Assembly (NCBI RefSeq): GCF_015832195.1
Contig: NC_052028.1
Location: forward strand, 3,143,501-3,207,500
DNA from: Motacilla alba alba
Taxonomy: Eukaryota > Chordata > Aves > Passeriformes > Motacillidae
Length of the DNA: 64,000 nt
Direction: 5' to 3'
Positions 25,761 to 37,822 of this stretch are shown here, piece after piece (positions within the stretch are counted from its first letter, which is position 1; every line of letters begins with the position of its first letter). The translations under genes and the position numbers were made by a program. The notes beneath the pieces were generated by a model that was given only the letters and a program-made list of their open reading frames with translations, ran no database searches and had not been told where the DNA came from.

Positions 25761-27489
25761 TCTCAGGATGTACAAGGTGAAGGAGACAAGAAGTCCTCCT
25801 GGGAGCCATCTCCCTGTGGCCCCTGGGGTGGCCCAGCAGTGCCTCCTGGCTCGGGGCAGAGCGCAGCCCAGCACGTGCTGGCGCAGTGTCCCCGGCCGTG
25901 CCCTCGGTGCCCCGCTGGGCACGGCGCCGCGGGCGGGAGCCACGTGCGAGGCCCGGCACAGGCGGCTCCGCTTTCCCGTGGTGAAGCGAATTGCTCCCTG
26001 GAGCGTGAGATCTGATTAGATTCGTGACACACCGCAGCGTGGCAACAACACCATGGCCAGGACCACGGTGCGTGCCCCGCGCCCGACCCGGGCACAGCAG
26101 GAGGGGCAGGAGCAGCTCGGGGAGGGGGCAGTCGGGCATGCTCCGGGATGTGTCCGGCCTGAGACACGGGACAGGGTCAGGACTGGCTGCCAGTGAGCCT
26201 GGGTCATGAGCTGGGCTCTGCTGCACATCCCCGAGGGCAGCCACCAGCCCTGGTGACTGCAGGAAGGATGGAGGGAGGGTCTGAGGTTCCCTCACCCTGG
26301 TGGATGTTACCCCATCCCTACCCGAGGACCGCAGGAGGGGTGAAGAGAGATTTGGAGGTTTCTTCACCCCAGTGGATGATTATCCCTTTCCTAACTCCTG
26401 ATGGATGTGAAATGATGTTCTCCCAGTGAGGCAGCAGCAGAGCCAACCCACCAGGGCAGCAGCTCACCGAGCCTTGGAGAGCCCCAGGCAGATGGGGGTC
26501 AGGGGAGCTGCCCAGCCAGGAGAGGATGTATCTTCAAAGGCCTCTCAAGGCAACAAACAGTACCTGCTATGCAGTTTACCCTTCACATTTGCTGCCTTGA
26601 ATGGCCTCTGAGCGATGCCTGCCTCTTCATTTGAGATCTTTCAACAGCTGTCTGATAGAGAAGACCTTTATCTCGCCTCTCCCGGGCTCCCATCCAACAC
26701 CGGTCTCTGGAGGTGGGGAAGAAGGGAAAAAAAACCCAGAATTCACTCCTGACCGAGAGTCTCACCTAATCCACCGTGTGTGGAAAATTACTGCCACCGC
26801 ACGGTGCCCAGCCTGGCCCCCTTCCCACCCACACAGCCAGGGACTGCTCCCAGGGCTTTTGTGCCTGGGTTTTTTTCTCTCCTCTTCCTGCTGGGAGAAT
26901 GGGAACTTCAGCGTTTGGACAAACCCTTGAGAAAACAACTTCACACGTGCTTGGGGCACTGAGTCGGTTTTTTATTTAATTTTGTCTCATCCTGAGATGG
27001 ATTTGCCTGGAATCACTGTGCAGGCTGTGAAAGCCCCCCCAGCCCCCCAGCACACTGCCCAGAGCAGGGGCCATTCGTGCCAGTAGCTTTGCTGGGAGCC
27101 TGTTAAGCTGTGCCAGCACTGCAGGCTGTGGCACCAAGCTTTGCCCCTCCCAGCGTGAATCCAGCCTGGCAGTGCCACCAAGTCCCAGTCAGCCCTGGCC
27201 ACCTCATAGCCACACTTCCGCCCCAGAGGAGATGATGTGGAAAAGCTCTCCAGGACGATGTTGAGCTTCAGGAGAGGTCTCCTCACTCCTCTGCTCAATA
27301 CAGGCACAATGAGGTGAGGAGTCACCTCTGCCACCCCAAGATATCTGCATGGGGACCTCTAGAAATGAAGGTTGCCCACTCTGGGTTGCTCCTGCACAGC
27401 CAGAGAGACAAAGACACTGCCAAGCTTCCCCTGAGATCTGCAACATATCCTTCAGATTCCCATCGTACCCTGGGATCCACTGAAAGGGG
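25761..27489. other. intergenic DNA, CpG-rich patch at 25.86-26.13 kb
   Basis: A compact CpG-rich patch (25860-26130) adjoins the pentamer satellite. The rest is unique. No exon was recognised; the long minus open frame 25318-26367 runs out of the satellite into this patch and is chance. Confidence 0.4.
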
Positions 27490-27670
27490 AGTCAGGCACT
27501 GGAACAGGCTGGCCTGGGAAATGGTGGAGTCACCATCCCTGCAAGTGTTCCAAAAATGCACAGATGCAGCAGCTGGGGACATGGTTTGGTGGTGGCCTTG
27601 ACAGTGCTGGGTCAATGGCTGGACCTGATGATCCTAGAGGGCTTTTCCAACCTTAATGAATCCATGAGTT
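27490..27670 (+). mobile_element. CR1 LINE 3' end
   Basis: Sense reading: GGAACAGGCTGGCCTGGGAA, ATGGTGGAGTCACCATCCCT, GGACATGGTTTGGTGGTGGC, CTGATGATCCTAGAGGGCTT, TTCCAACCTTAATGAATCC. Unusually, its terminal octamer repeats are reduced to a remnant, AATCCATGAGTTC. Confidence 0.88.
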
Positions 27671-30075
27671 CAAGGCTTAGGCCCTTGCTGGCCCCAAGGA
27701 ATGAAAGCACCAGGCTGTGTTTGTGCTCTCCAGAGGGGTTGTGCCATCAGCATCTCCTCTTGTCCCCAGCACGTGCAACTGCATGGTCCTATGACATACT
27801 CACCAGTCCTGGAATTGGGATTAAAGACACACAGGTGCAGAGTTTCTTCCCATCTGGGTGCTCTGGACAGAGCTTTGCCTGAAGGACGAGGTGCACAAAG
27901 CTTCACACCCTGCTAATTGGAAAGAAAGGATTGTTCTCCCTAGATCACAGTTGGGGAAGTTGAGTCACAGGGCAGTAAATCTCAGTGCTCAGAGAGAGGT
28001 GGTTTGGCTAATTTTGTCTTGCCTGTGAATAGCAGGCAAAGGAAACACAAATGCAAATTGTTTCCTATGGCCAAAAAAAAAACCAACCAAAAACCCCAAG
28101 AGCCACACATTTTACCTCCTGTGTTCTCTTTTCTCACCATCCAGTGGCCAGTTCAGACCAAGGCATTGCAACCCCTGTGCCATGTGCGACCCCAAACTCC
28201 TCCTCATCACTCTGGGATTGGTTGGATAAATCACAGGGAATTTGCTTTCTTCATTCCTCAGATTATTTTGGAGCTACAAAGCACTTCCAGCACAGCTGCC
28301 AAGCTCAACCTGTGTGATCTTGCCCAGGGCCAGGGAGATCTGAGCCCTGGAGGCGCTCAGTGATCTATTGGAAGCCTGGACACTCTGGTCACTCCCCTCT
28401 GGCAGAGCTGATCTCACCTCACCTGGGAGCTGGGGAGAGGGAAATGGAGAGACAAGGGTGCAAACCCATTCCCCAGCTGGCAAAGGCCATACCTGCCCCT
28501 GCACATGCTGACTGTACAAATAAAACTGCAGCACCACTGCAGTGCTGCTGGTGCCAGGAATTTATGGTCCAAGTGCACCTAAAGTCCCTGCCCAGACCCA
28601 GGAGAGGGGAGGCAGCTGCAGCCTGGCTGCCTGCGTGGAGAGGAGGGAATAAAACCCCTCCTGCTTTGGGCAAATAAAGCAGCGGGAGGCGGGGTTCACG
28701 CTCGGGTGGGTCAGCGTGGTGCTCCCCAGCAGCGTGCTTTGGGAAAACCAACCCCTTCCACAGAGTCCTGCCACCACCGCTGGCAGCCCCGGCGGGGGAA
28801 CATGGCACAGGACCAGCCCACACATCACCAGGGGTCAGCTGCCATCTCTGGCTGGATGCTCAGAGGTCCGTGGAATAATCTTCTGCTAAGATGGGATGCT
28901 GGATAGCGTTGTCTGAAGTGTCTTCAGGATTTAAGGGCTCGGCTCCGCGAAGGAATGGAAATTGCAGGAATGAGGTACCTAAATAAGAGCAAGGCACTTA
29001 AAAGCCACTCTGGATCAGGCTTTTAATTTACCATTTAACCATACAGTAAGAAAGCCTCTTGAAAGATAAGGGCTGTGCTGTAGAGATGCAGGAGGCATCC
29101 ATCTAATCTGGTCCCCCTTCTCCTTCGGTGCCAGGTGCCTGGGGAAGTGATTACAAATGTGGTTGGCATGTGTAACATTTGCTTGCTCCCCTGATCTCCA
29201 GACATTCATGAAGCAGAGTTTTCTGAGCTAGAGAGGTGCTGCCTTTCTCCTTAAGAGCTCTCCATGGGCTTTTTCCTTGTGTCTTTGAACTCTCACACCT
29301 CCCATACGAAGTGGGAGCACCCGCTCCCCCTGCAGCGTGGAGCTCTCCTTAAGGATGCTCCATGCAACAGACATCTCCTCGGGTTTCCTTTGAACCTGGC
29401 CCCTACCAACTGTGTTTCACCTAGATCCCAGCTGATATATGAGAAAAGGAGTGAACAACCACCCATTCTCTCCCTGCTGCTCAGAAGTCTCTGCTTCCAG
29501 GAGCCAGATCTTCCACCACCAGCAAGGATGGTCCCAATGACATGGAACAACATGGACTTCACGCTCCTTGTCGTGGATGGCTTTGGACATTGTTTTCTTT
29601 TCCATCCCTGACCAAAACAAAGAAATGCAGGAAGAAAATTCTGTTCTGCCCCATTTGCTGGCTCACGGCAGTTCACAAGTGACCTTGGAGCTCCCCACTG
29701 TGCTGAGAGTGTCTCTGAACCTCAGCGCTGCTTCCAGAAGTGGGGAAACTGAGCCACAGGGCAATTGCTTAGACTTCTTCTGGTCACCTGGTAACAAGAC
29801 AGTTAAAAAAGACTCCCAAAAACCAGTCTGGCCAGCACCACTGGGGCATTTAAATTCTGCTTTTCCTTGGGTGGATTTATCCTCACCAGCACTGCTAATT
29901 CTCATTACGAGCTTTTAAAATCCAAAACAGTGAGAGCAGGTAAACTGAGGCACTGGAAGGGCTCCTGCAGCCTAAACAAAACCTCACAGAAAGGTGGTAA
30001 CACAGGTGTAGATACCCCCACACTTGAACCCCTTGTCTCCTGACCTGGCAGCACACCTGGGGACACGGGCTGGCA
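27671..30075. other. intergenic DNA with an AT-rich island at 28.92-29.23 kb
   Basis: Most of this stretch is unique GC-moderate DNA without an exon. Positions 28920-29230 are AT-richer and non-repetitive (TACCTAAATAAGAGCAAGGC, GGCTTTTAATTTACCATTTAAC, GTGATTACAAATGTGG) and could be a regulatory element. Confidence 0.35.
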
Positions 30076-30135
30076 GTGGCTGGGCAGTGGGGACAGGGCT
30101 TGAGGGTGGCTGGGCAGTGGGGACAGGCGTTGACA
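30076..30135. repeat. 30-bp tandem duplication
   Basis: GTGGCTGGGCAGTGGGGACA occurs at 30076 and 30106, and a partial third unit follows. Confidence 0.8.
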
Positions 30136-30309
30136 GTGGCTCACAGAGAGGCTGTTCCATAACCCAGGAGCCCGGCAGCCAAGGCAGGGATGCAGAAGCA
30201 GGGAATCAGAGGCAGGGATGCAGAGGCAGGGGCACCACCAGCACGGGCTCCCCAGCCCCAGCCAGGCAGCTGATTAAAATGCAGTCCGGCCACCCCGGGC
30301 CTGTCCCCA

Positions 30310-30400
30310 CCGTCTCCCGGCTTTAAATAATAGCTTAATTATCTCATTTACATTTGGCTCCTTTCAGGGAGGCACTGCAGTTGATTAACATTTTCCCTCC
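30310..30400. promoter_or_regulatory. short AT-rich candidate element
   Basis: TTTAAATAATAGCTTAATTA and TCATTTACATTTGG lie in GC-rich surroundings. TTAATTA is a homeodomain core. Confidence 0.25.
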
Positions 30401-31619
30401 CGGTGTCTTGCTCTGCGTCCCTGCTCCATCCCACCCTTCCCACGCTGCCGGTGCCCCTGCCCCAGGCGCGGCTCCCTGCTCCCACCACGGTCACCCAGCC
30501 CCGCTGCCCCCAGCCCCGCTCCTCCCGCACTGTCAGGGCTCTCCGGGGCTCTGGAAATGCTGAGACCCAGCTTGCAGATGGCCACAACAGATGCGGATGC
30601 TGGAGGATGGGAATCAGTGCCCTGGCTGGGCAGCTGTGGGATGAAGGCTCTCCTCATCTTCTCTCGGTGTCCTGCCATTGCTTTGCTGCCGGCGCTGCCC
30701 CTGATCTCTCCCCACGTTCCTGCTTCCACCCCTCACTGGGTAGCTTTTAACTTTCTTTTTTATCTTCTCTTTTTAAATCTCCTTTGAACGCTCCAGCCAA
30801 ACACTGAATTCCTTTGAAGAAGAAGAAAATGTCTCTGTGGGTTGCCCTTTCTCACCGGCTGGAGCTGTGAGAGATCCCAGTGCCCAGCCTGAGAGCCCTG
30901 TGGCTCCCCCAGCCCCAGGCAAGTCCCCAAGGGTGTTCCTGGAGGAGACCAGGACTGGAGGCATCGCCAGCCCTCACCTCCCAGATCCTCCAAGCCCTGT
31001 CAGGTTGCCCGGAAAAGCTCCTTCATCACATGGGGTCTCTGGGACACGAATTATTGTCCCCTGCCTCGCTGAAGGGGAGATTTTGCAACAAAATTTATGT
31101 GTAATTATGTTCCCAGGCCCCAAGGCCATGAAGCAGAGGAGGAGCCAGAAGGATGTGTGTGGACTCTCTGCTCTCCCTACTGGTCACACCGCACCCCAAA
31201 CTGGGACAAGACCTCACAGACAGGGGCAGGGAGGTGATGCCACCAGAGCCCCATCCCGCTGCTGCCGGGGGAGATGGATGTCCTCAAGGCTCTTCATTAA
31301 AGCTGCTCCCTGCTGCCTGAGCCCCTGGCCCGGCAGCCCCTTTCCCCCCTCCTCTCACCCCCCTTCCTTGGCTCCCTGCATCCCTCCCCAGGCTTGGCAC
31401 AGCCAGCCGAGCCGCAGCACAGCACTGCAGACCCCGCTGCCGAATCCCAACCTCCTGCGTGACTGCCAGGCATTTCCAGCTAGTCCTATTGATCCCGAGG
31501 AGCCTCCAGTCGCCCATCCCTGCTGCTAATTTAGCTGGGACGGCCGCGCCGTCCCCTCTCCCTTTGATCCGCTCCCTCCCGCTCCCTTCCAGCAGCCCCC
31601 GCTGCCGGGAGAGTTTGTG

Positions 31620-31960
31620 CTCGGTGCAGAGGTGCTCTTTTTGGAACATATATTTTTAATGGGGATTTCAGACGTGACGCAGGCACGAGGGAGCAATTCT
31701 CCCGTGCCCCGGTATTTACATATTTTCCAGCGCAGGCAGGGAAAGGTTTCACGGAGGGAGCCCGGCAAACAGGAAGGAAAGGAGCTTTGTGCTTTGTATC
31801 GCCGGGGCCCAATTACAGCCTGAAAGGCGAGGAGCCCATGCGGGTATTGCCCTCTCCAGCCGGTCCGGGCTGCAATTACAGTCCTCGCCAGGCTCGGCAG
31901 GGGCTGGGGAAAAAATAGATCTCGAGAGCTTCACAAATGATCACTAGCTCGCTCTTCGGG
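31620..31960. promoter_or_regulatory. candidate regulatory element with paired CAATTACAG
   Basis: Non-repeat sequence that includes GGAACATATATTTTTAATGG, TATTTACATATTTTCC and two identical CAATTACAG nonamers (31810-31818 and 31873-31881, same strand, 63 bases apart). It ends with AAAAAATAGATCTCGAG. TAATTG/CAATTA is a homeodomain-type core. Function is inferred. Confidence 0.4.
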
Positions 31961-32829
31961 GCGCGGGGATTTTAGGGCACCATCTGCTCGCTGTGTTCTG
32001 CCAACACAGATCCTAAAAACTACTGGGTTTCACCTGGCTCCTGGAAGAGAAGGAGAGCAAGGGAGAGCCCCAAGGCTCCCCGCTGTGCTGCGAGGGAGGG
32101 AGGGGAGGCTGGGACTGGGGAGGTGATGCTGCAGGGCTGTAGCTGGTGCTACTGCCAGCAGGGCTTAGGGTGGGATGTGAGAGGAGATCCCACAGAGAAA
32201 AGGGGGTGAGACGTGCAGAGGGAGGCTGGGATGAGGTTTTCCCCTCGCACTGGGACTGACCTTCCCACAGAAGGACGTGAGTCCCAGCCCGGGGCGTGCC
32301 GAGGCATCGCTCTGCTGCTGGTGCAAGCCGGGGCTGGCAGGAGCCCTGTGAGGGTGCCTGTGTTACCAGAGGGACAGCACCCAGCCCAGCACCCCCTGGG
32401 CAGCTCACACCACGATTCAGGGCGTTTCTGAAGCCCGCACAAGCCATTCAGGCCACCAAATGGCACCCCCAAGCTGCTGGCAGGCTCGGTTACCCTCAAG
32501 GGGGTGCCCACCACGGGGACAAGAGTGTGTGACAGCAAAGGGTGGTGGCATTGCTGCCTGAGGACCTGTGCTGGAACCAGGGAGGGCAGAGCGCTGGCTC
32601 TCCAGGGAATTTGTCACTGTGACTGGGGGCACTCCATTAAGCTCCAGGCCACGTGCCATTGACCATGGTAAAATCTGATGGCAACAGCATTTTCCACTGT
32701 TCCAGGGCAGTTTCTGGGCAATGATTGGGAAAGCTAAACTGCAGAGAGAGTAGGAAAAGGCAAAAAGAGCTATATGGAAAAATAGATGGAAATACATGAG
32801 AATCATGGTGTGATTCATGGGCTGTCCTG

Positions 32830-32905
32830 TGCAGGGCCAGGAGAGGGACTCAATAGTCCTTATGGGTCCCTCCCAGCTCAGGATATTCCAAGATTCTCTG
32901 ATCCT
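32830..32905 (+). mobile_element. CR1 LINE terminal fragment
   Basis: Sense reading GCAGGGCCAGGAGAGGGACTC, AGCTCAGGATATTCCAAGAT and TCTCTGATCC matches the last 75 or so bases of CR1. Confidence 0.75.
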
Positions 32906-33179
32906 GTGCATTGTGCAAAGACCAGCAAGCTCTGGTTTTGAGCCAAACCAGCAAACACTGAAGTGGTGCAAGTGAGTGAGCCAGGTTTGACCTTCAGGCT
33001 CTGCCAGGACTAAAGTAACGTGCAAGGGGAGGGTCTGTCCCACCAAACTGAACTCCTGGAGAACCACCACGCTGCTCTCAACACATAGGAATTGTGTTTT
33101 CTTTGAAGCACTTTCAATCTCCAAGTGCTGCCTGGCAATTATACACATTTTCAGGTCTGAATTTGCTGGCCTGTCTCTA

Positions 33180-33320
33180 GACATATGCTAGATGATATGA
33201 TATGGAGCAGTTGGGCATGGATTTCCACGCAGCAGCGCCGTCTGCTTCCGAGCGCTCCCGCTGTGGCTCTCTCTGCTCCTACAGCTCTCTGAAACCTACA
33301 GATTAATATTTGTATGTCCA
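33180..33320. promoter_or_regulatory. candidate regulatory element
   Basis: ATATGCTAGATGATATGATA is followed by a CpG-containing stretch and ACAGATTAATATTTGTATG. The mix of AT-rich palindromic motifs and CpG in non-repeat DNA is typical of conserved non-coding elements; no alignment is available. Confidence 0.3.
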
Positions 33321-34804
33321 GGAGGCTGGCTCTGCATTTCAGCATGGGCTGGGAAGGGGTAAACCTGAATCTAGCAGAGCAGGGACAGAGTTTGGGACAG
33401 GGTGAGCAGTTCTGTCACCACAGCCGGCTGCAGGTCACCCAACTCTCCCACGCTTTTCCCCAAAATGTTGACCATAAACATCCCAGCATCAGTGAGGAGG
33501 ACCATGACTGTTCCTGCAGTCAGGGAATGGGATATGGCAAGCTCTGTGGGGTGCATTAAACCCGGCCTCATGCCTTGCTTTCCAGGGTTGTCCACACAAT
33601 GAACCACCAGGCTCCTGTTTCCTGCTGTCCTCCCCAGCCTAGCCTAGGATTCTGGGCATGAGAATCATTCAGAGAAATAGTGGGGCAGAGCAGAAGCTGA
33701 TTCTGGTTCCCATCAGTAGGTTCCAGAGTTAAAATCAAGCTGTTATCGTGGCAAAGGTTGTCCAAGGAAAGCAACTGCAGAGAAGGCTGCACCCCCAGAC
33801 ACGGTGGGGTGATGCCTGCAGAGTGTGAGGGCTGGCTCTGCCAGTCTCCTGCCTTTCCCTTGGCACAGGACCTGCCTCTCTGCAGGATGCCCACCATCAG
33901 GACACATTGCAGCAAGGCTTAAGGGCAGATTTCCCTCTTTGCAGTGCACACTGAGGGTCTGACCAGGGTGAGCACCCTCGGGCACACCCCAGAAGGCTGA
34001 GCGGGCAGAATCCTGCCAGTTTGACCTACAATTCATCCTGGAAGTGGCTCCTGAGGTTCCCACTCAGCAGCCAGGCACTGAGTGTGCCTCTGGGTCCTGA
34101 GCAGGGCCACAGCATGTGCTGGCTAGAGCCCTGCAGTTCCACTGGCCAGCAGACCACCCTGTCCCATGCCATGACCAGCCCTGGGAGCTTCCAGGCCTCA
34201 GGGGGCAGTGACACCTGGCCGAGTGAGGAGGAAGAGCCTCCAGGAGGAAGATTCCAGAGCTAGAGGCACAGAGATCCCATTCTACATGGGGCCCAGTCCC
34301 TGCAGCAGGGAGGTTCTGAGGGCCAGTTTGGAGGCCAGATTGGAGATGTCCCTTCCTGCACCTTGTTTCCTCTTTGGAGAGCTCTTACTGCCCCTGGGAT
34401 AAGAGGAGGGGCACACAGCGCCATGGTCCAGCCTGGGGATGATCCCAGCAGCTGCCAGTGAGCAGAGGTGGCCAAGCCTGACCCCCACCGTGTTTCAGCA
34501 CAAGTTTGGCATCTGGTGAGGTGTCAGTACCCAGTGACTCCATCCCAGCTCCCAGCCAGAGCCAGCTTTACCTCCCTGTGCAGGAGGGAGACCCTGCTGA
34601 GCGTGGTGTCCAGCCTGAGCTCTCCTGCACTTTGCCAGCTGCCTTCCCTGCAGCGTGTAGGGTGGGGGGCTGAGGTTTCCTGGCGCCTTGATGTGTTCTG
34701 CTCCTCGTGGTTTGGCCCTGATGGAGCCACAAGTGGTGGTGATGGTTTGTGCATCCCTTCTGGTGAGGTCTTGCAGCCCAGGAGACCCTGCAGTCCTCAG
34801 GCTG

Positions 34805-35405
34805 GAGGAATCACAGAATCACAGAATTCACAGAATCACTGGGTTTGAAGAGACCTTCAAGGTCATCGAGTCCAACCCGTTCCCTAACACCTCAACTCAA
34901 CCCTGGCACGCAGTGCCACATCCAGGCTGTGTTAAACACACCCAGGGATGGTGACTCCACCACCTCCCTGGGCAGCCATTCCAGAACTTTGTCACCCTTT
35001 CTGTAAAAAACTTTTTCCTAATATCCAACCTGTATTTCCCTTGGCACAGCTTGAGGCTGTGTGCTCTGCTTCTGTCAGTGCTGCCTGGAGACAGAGACCG
35101 ACAACCCCTGATTTTAACTACCCTTCAGAAAGTTGTAGAGTGATGAGGTCACCCCTGAGTCTCCTTTTCTCCAGGCTGAGCACCCCCAGCTCCCTCAGTG
35201 TCCTCACAGGGTTTGTGTTCCCAGCCCCTCTCCAGCCTCGTGGTCTCCTTGGGACATGCTCAGTGTCCCCAGGTCCTTCCCAAACTGAGGGGCCAGAGCT
35301 GGACACAGCACTCAGGGTGTGCCCTCACCAGTGCCCAGGGCAGGGGAAGGATGACCTCCATGCTCCTGCTGGCCACACCATTCCTGAAACCAGGGCGTGA
35401 GACGA
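34805..35405 (-). mobile_element. CR1 LINE 3' portion, longest copy in the window
   Basis: Opens on plus with ATCACAGAATCACAGAATTC, the reverse complement of CR1 terminal repeats, then AGACCTTCAAGGTCATCGAG and TGGGCAGCCATTCCAGAACT. It continues for about 600 bases through CTCCTTTTCTCCAGGCTGAG and GGGCCAGAGCTGGACACAGC. The sense strand is minus. It covers the 3'UTR and adjoining coding remnant of the element, with no intact reverse transcriptase frame. Confidence 0.95.
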
Positions 35406-36499
35406 CAGCCTTGCCTGTGCCCCTCACAGGAATGCCAGCACTGTTGTTTAAGGGCTGAAGGAGATCCCGAATCTCAGTGGGAAATGTCACAAGTCTCCAC
35501 ATCAGGACTTATCCAAGTCCCATCTTCCAGGGAGTTCAGCTGAGTGAATCCTGCACCAGGTCTCTGTGCCACTGAAACTCCTTCCCAGCCCCAAGCACCA
35601 CGAGTGGCACCATTTCTGCTGCCTCAGCCCACCAGCCTGTGCTCGGGGCCACAGGAGGATGGAGCCCCCCTGGAGCCCACCGTGCTGCCACACCCTGGCC
35701 CCCAGCTCCCCTGCATACCGCTGCCCCTAAAAAGCCAAAGCCACATGCCTTGCTCCCAGCTGCTGGAGAACAGCCAGGAACCACTTCCAGACTGCGTCAC
35801 CATATTCATGGCCTCTCTTGGGCTATATTTAGTTTTGTGACTGCAGGTTTTTCTGGACGTCGAGTTGCTAAAGAACTGGCACTCCCCACTCAAAGCAGAG
35901 CACATCCCCAAGGGGAGCTGAGCTGGGAAGGGGGGCTGAGCTGGGAGGGGAGCTGAGCTGGGAGGGGGAGCTGCACGAGCAGAAGGACTGGAGCATCCCC
36001 CAGGTGAGGTTTGCCTTGCTGACAGGAACAACCAGCGCGCAGCAATTTTAGCCCTCCCTGTCTCCTCTGCAGGGAAGTGTGTGTGGAGCTGGGCAGGCTG
36101 TGCAGAGCCCGTTTTGTTTTGCCATAGCCAGCAGATCTGGAGAGGATGTGAACCTCAGCACCAAAAGCTGCCTTGCAAAGAGGTCACAGAAAACACGGAG
36201 GGAGGGAGGGAGCGCTGCACATCAGCCACTGTGCTCTGCAGGTTTTTTACCAGTCTGAGCTCAGAGGCACTGACTCAACCAGCACAGCCTCCCTCTGGTC
36301 CCCTGGGTGCTCCAGACTGGCCTGCAGCACAGCAGGGGATGGCAGGAGGGCAGCCCTGGGCATCCTGCTGGCTCCCTTTGGCTCGGGTACAGCTGGGCAG
36401 CTCCAGGCCTTGTGATTCTCCTCCTGCTTCACTCTGATACCTGGGACCATCCTGGGATGGGACCCGAGCCAGGAGGTGCCGTGGATGGGGTATGGGCTC
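35406..36499. other. intergenic DNA, no gene seen
   Basis: GC-rich unique sequence. A short GAGCTGGGAGGGG repeat (about three units) lies at 35925-35970, with a TATATTTAGTTTTG patch at 35823. Confidence 0.5.
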
Positions 36500-36650
36500 T
36501 ATCAAACCCCAGTGCAGGACAGGGGGGGCTCTGAGCAGCCTGATCTAGTGGAGGATGTCCCTGCCCATGGCAGGGGGTGGAATGAGAAGAGCTTTAAGGT
36601 CCCTTCCAACCCAAACCATCCCAGGATTTTATGTTATGGTTCTGTGAAGC
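36500..36650 (+). mobile_element. CR1 LINE 3' end
   Basis: Reads in sense: GATCTAGTGGAGGATGTCCC, TGCCCATGGCAGGGGGTGGA, TTTAAGGTCCCTTCCAACCC, then terminal TTATGTTATGGTTCTGTGA. Only the last 150 or so bases of the element are present. Confidence 0.85.
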
Positions 36651-36661
36651 CAATGCTTCTA

Positions 36662-36767
36662 TGCTCACCTGGCTTGAAAATGCCTACATTTCTCCTAAAC
36701 ATTTTTCATGATTCACCAGGAGATTAATTAGCTGCTTGGAAACCCCAGACATTAATTATTGATTATG
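36662..36767. promoter_or_regulatory. duplicated homeodomain-motif element, copy 1
   Basis: A 106-base segment with TAATTA at 36725-36730 and 36753-36758 and TGATTATG at its end. The same segment recurs at 39642-39750 at roughly 93% identity. It carries none of the CR1 or LTR landmarks seen elsewhere in the window, which favours a duplicated local element over an interspersed repeat. Confidence 0.6.
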
Positions 36768-36899
36768 AAGCCAGTGCATGGTGATCCATGGCCTTAGACA
36801 TGGCACAGCCACCTTCTTCCAGCCTTCAGGAACCCAAAAACTGCTTTGGAGTTCATTGTGTGAGGAGGTGGAGCAGTCCTGAAATGCTGACCTCAACAT

Positions 36900-37260
36900 A
36901 AAGTGTCAGAATTTCCCAGGTCAGAGGGGACCGCAGGAGGTCTCCAGTTCAACTCTCTGCTCCAAGCAAGGTCAGCTGCAAGATCCCATTGTCCAGCAGG
37001 GCTTGAAAACCTCAGAGGATGGGGACAGTATAGCTTTCCTGGGCAAGCTGATGACTGCTGCCTTCATGGAATAAAGTGTGTCTCTATCACCAGCCTGAGC
37101 TTCTCTTAGCTTACCTCATGCCTGTTGTCTCTCTTCCTCTCACCACACGCTGCTCTGAAGAGTCTGGCTGTCTTCTCCAGCACCTCCTCACAGGTACTGC
37201 ACGGCTGCTTTAGGTCCCTCTGAATCCTTCCCTTCTCAAGGGATAGGGATAAATCTCAAG
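36900..37260 (-). mobile_element. CR1 LINE fragment, diverged subfamily
   Basis: Read on plus it shows the reverse-complement CR1 order: CAGAGGGGACCGCAGGAGGTC, CTCTGCTCCAAGCAAGGTCAG, a GGCTTGAAAACCTCAGAGGATG block, and CTGCTCTGAAGAGTCTGGCT. The sense strand is minus. It is more diverged than the 34.8 kb copy. Confidence 0.75.
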
Positions 37261-37335
37261 GATTTGAGATCAAGGATAAATCTCCCACTGCTGTTCTCAT
37301 CATCCTGGAAAGGGGAGGAACTACATTCAGAAGGA

Positions 37336-37450
37336 AATTAAAAAAAAAAAAACAAACAACCCCCCCAAGAAAAAAAAAAAAAAAAAAACAACAAAAAACA
37401 AGAAAGAAAAAATATAAATAAAAAGTAAGATTACAAAAAAGAAAGAGAAC
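37336..37450. repeat. A-rich low-complexity tract
   Basis: Over 100 bases dominated by A with scattered C and G, including a run of about 20 A near 37370-37388. It follows the CR1 fragment ending near 37260. It may be a decayed poly(A) or simple-sequence expansion; I see no source gene that would make it a processed pseudogene. Confidence 0.85.
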
Positions 37451-37822
37451 TACCTCAAACTCTTGTGACCCTCTTCACTCCAATCACACTAAAAGTGACA
37501 GCAAATGAGGAGCTCCCATCCCATCATACTCTGGGCTGCTCTAAGAATCAGGAACAATAAATCAACTGACTTCAGTCCAAGATGTTCCCATCTCTTTGCT
37601 GACACCAGATAACGCAGGGCTGCGAATATTCCCAGCCTGGAACACCTCGGAAGGAAAAGAAGCTGCTGCCTGCAAGGCAGGGAAGCAGAGATACTTAATA
37701 GGTAAAACAAGGGAAAAGGAGGCTCCAGAGGTCTCAGGTAAATCCCTTAATCCCATGGTGCCTTCATTTTCCATGCTGCTCCTGAGGAACCAGGACCTGA
37801 ATGCACAAAGTATCTGCACAGA

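Noticed and set aside
25318..26367. 349-codon minus-strand frame rich in Ser-His-Pro-Ile repeats
   Set aside because: Translation of the GGGAT satellite extended by chance into CpG-rich DNA.
28500..28680. Three AATAAA signals on the plus strand, possible transcript end
   Set aside because: No upstream exon, splice sites or coding sequence support a gene here.
37336..37450. Possible poly(A) tail of a processed pseudogene
   Set aside because: No gene-like sequence lies on either side; the adjacent element is CR1, which does not end in poly(A).
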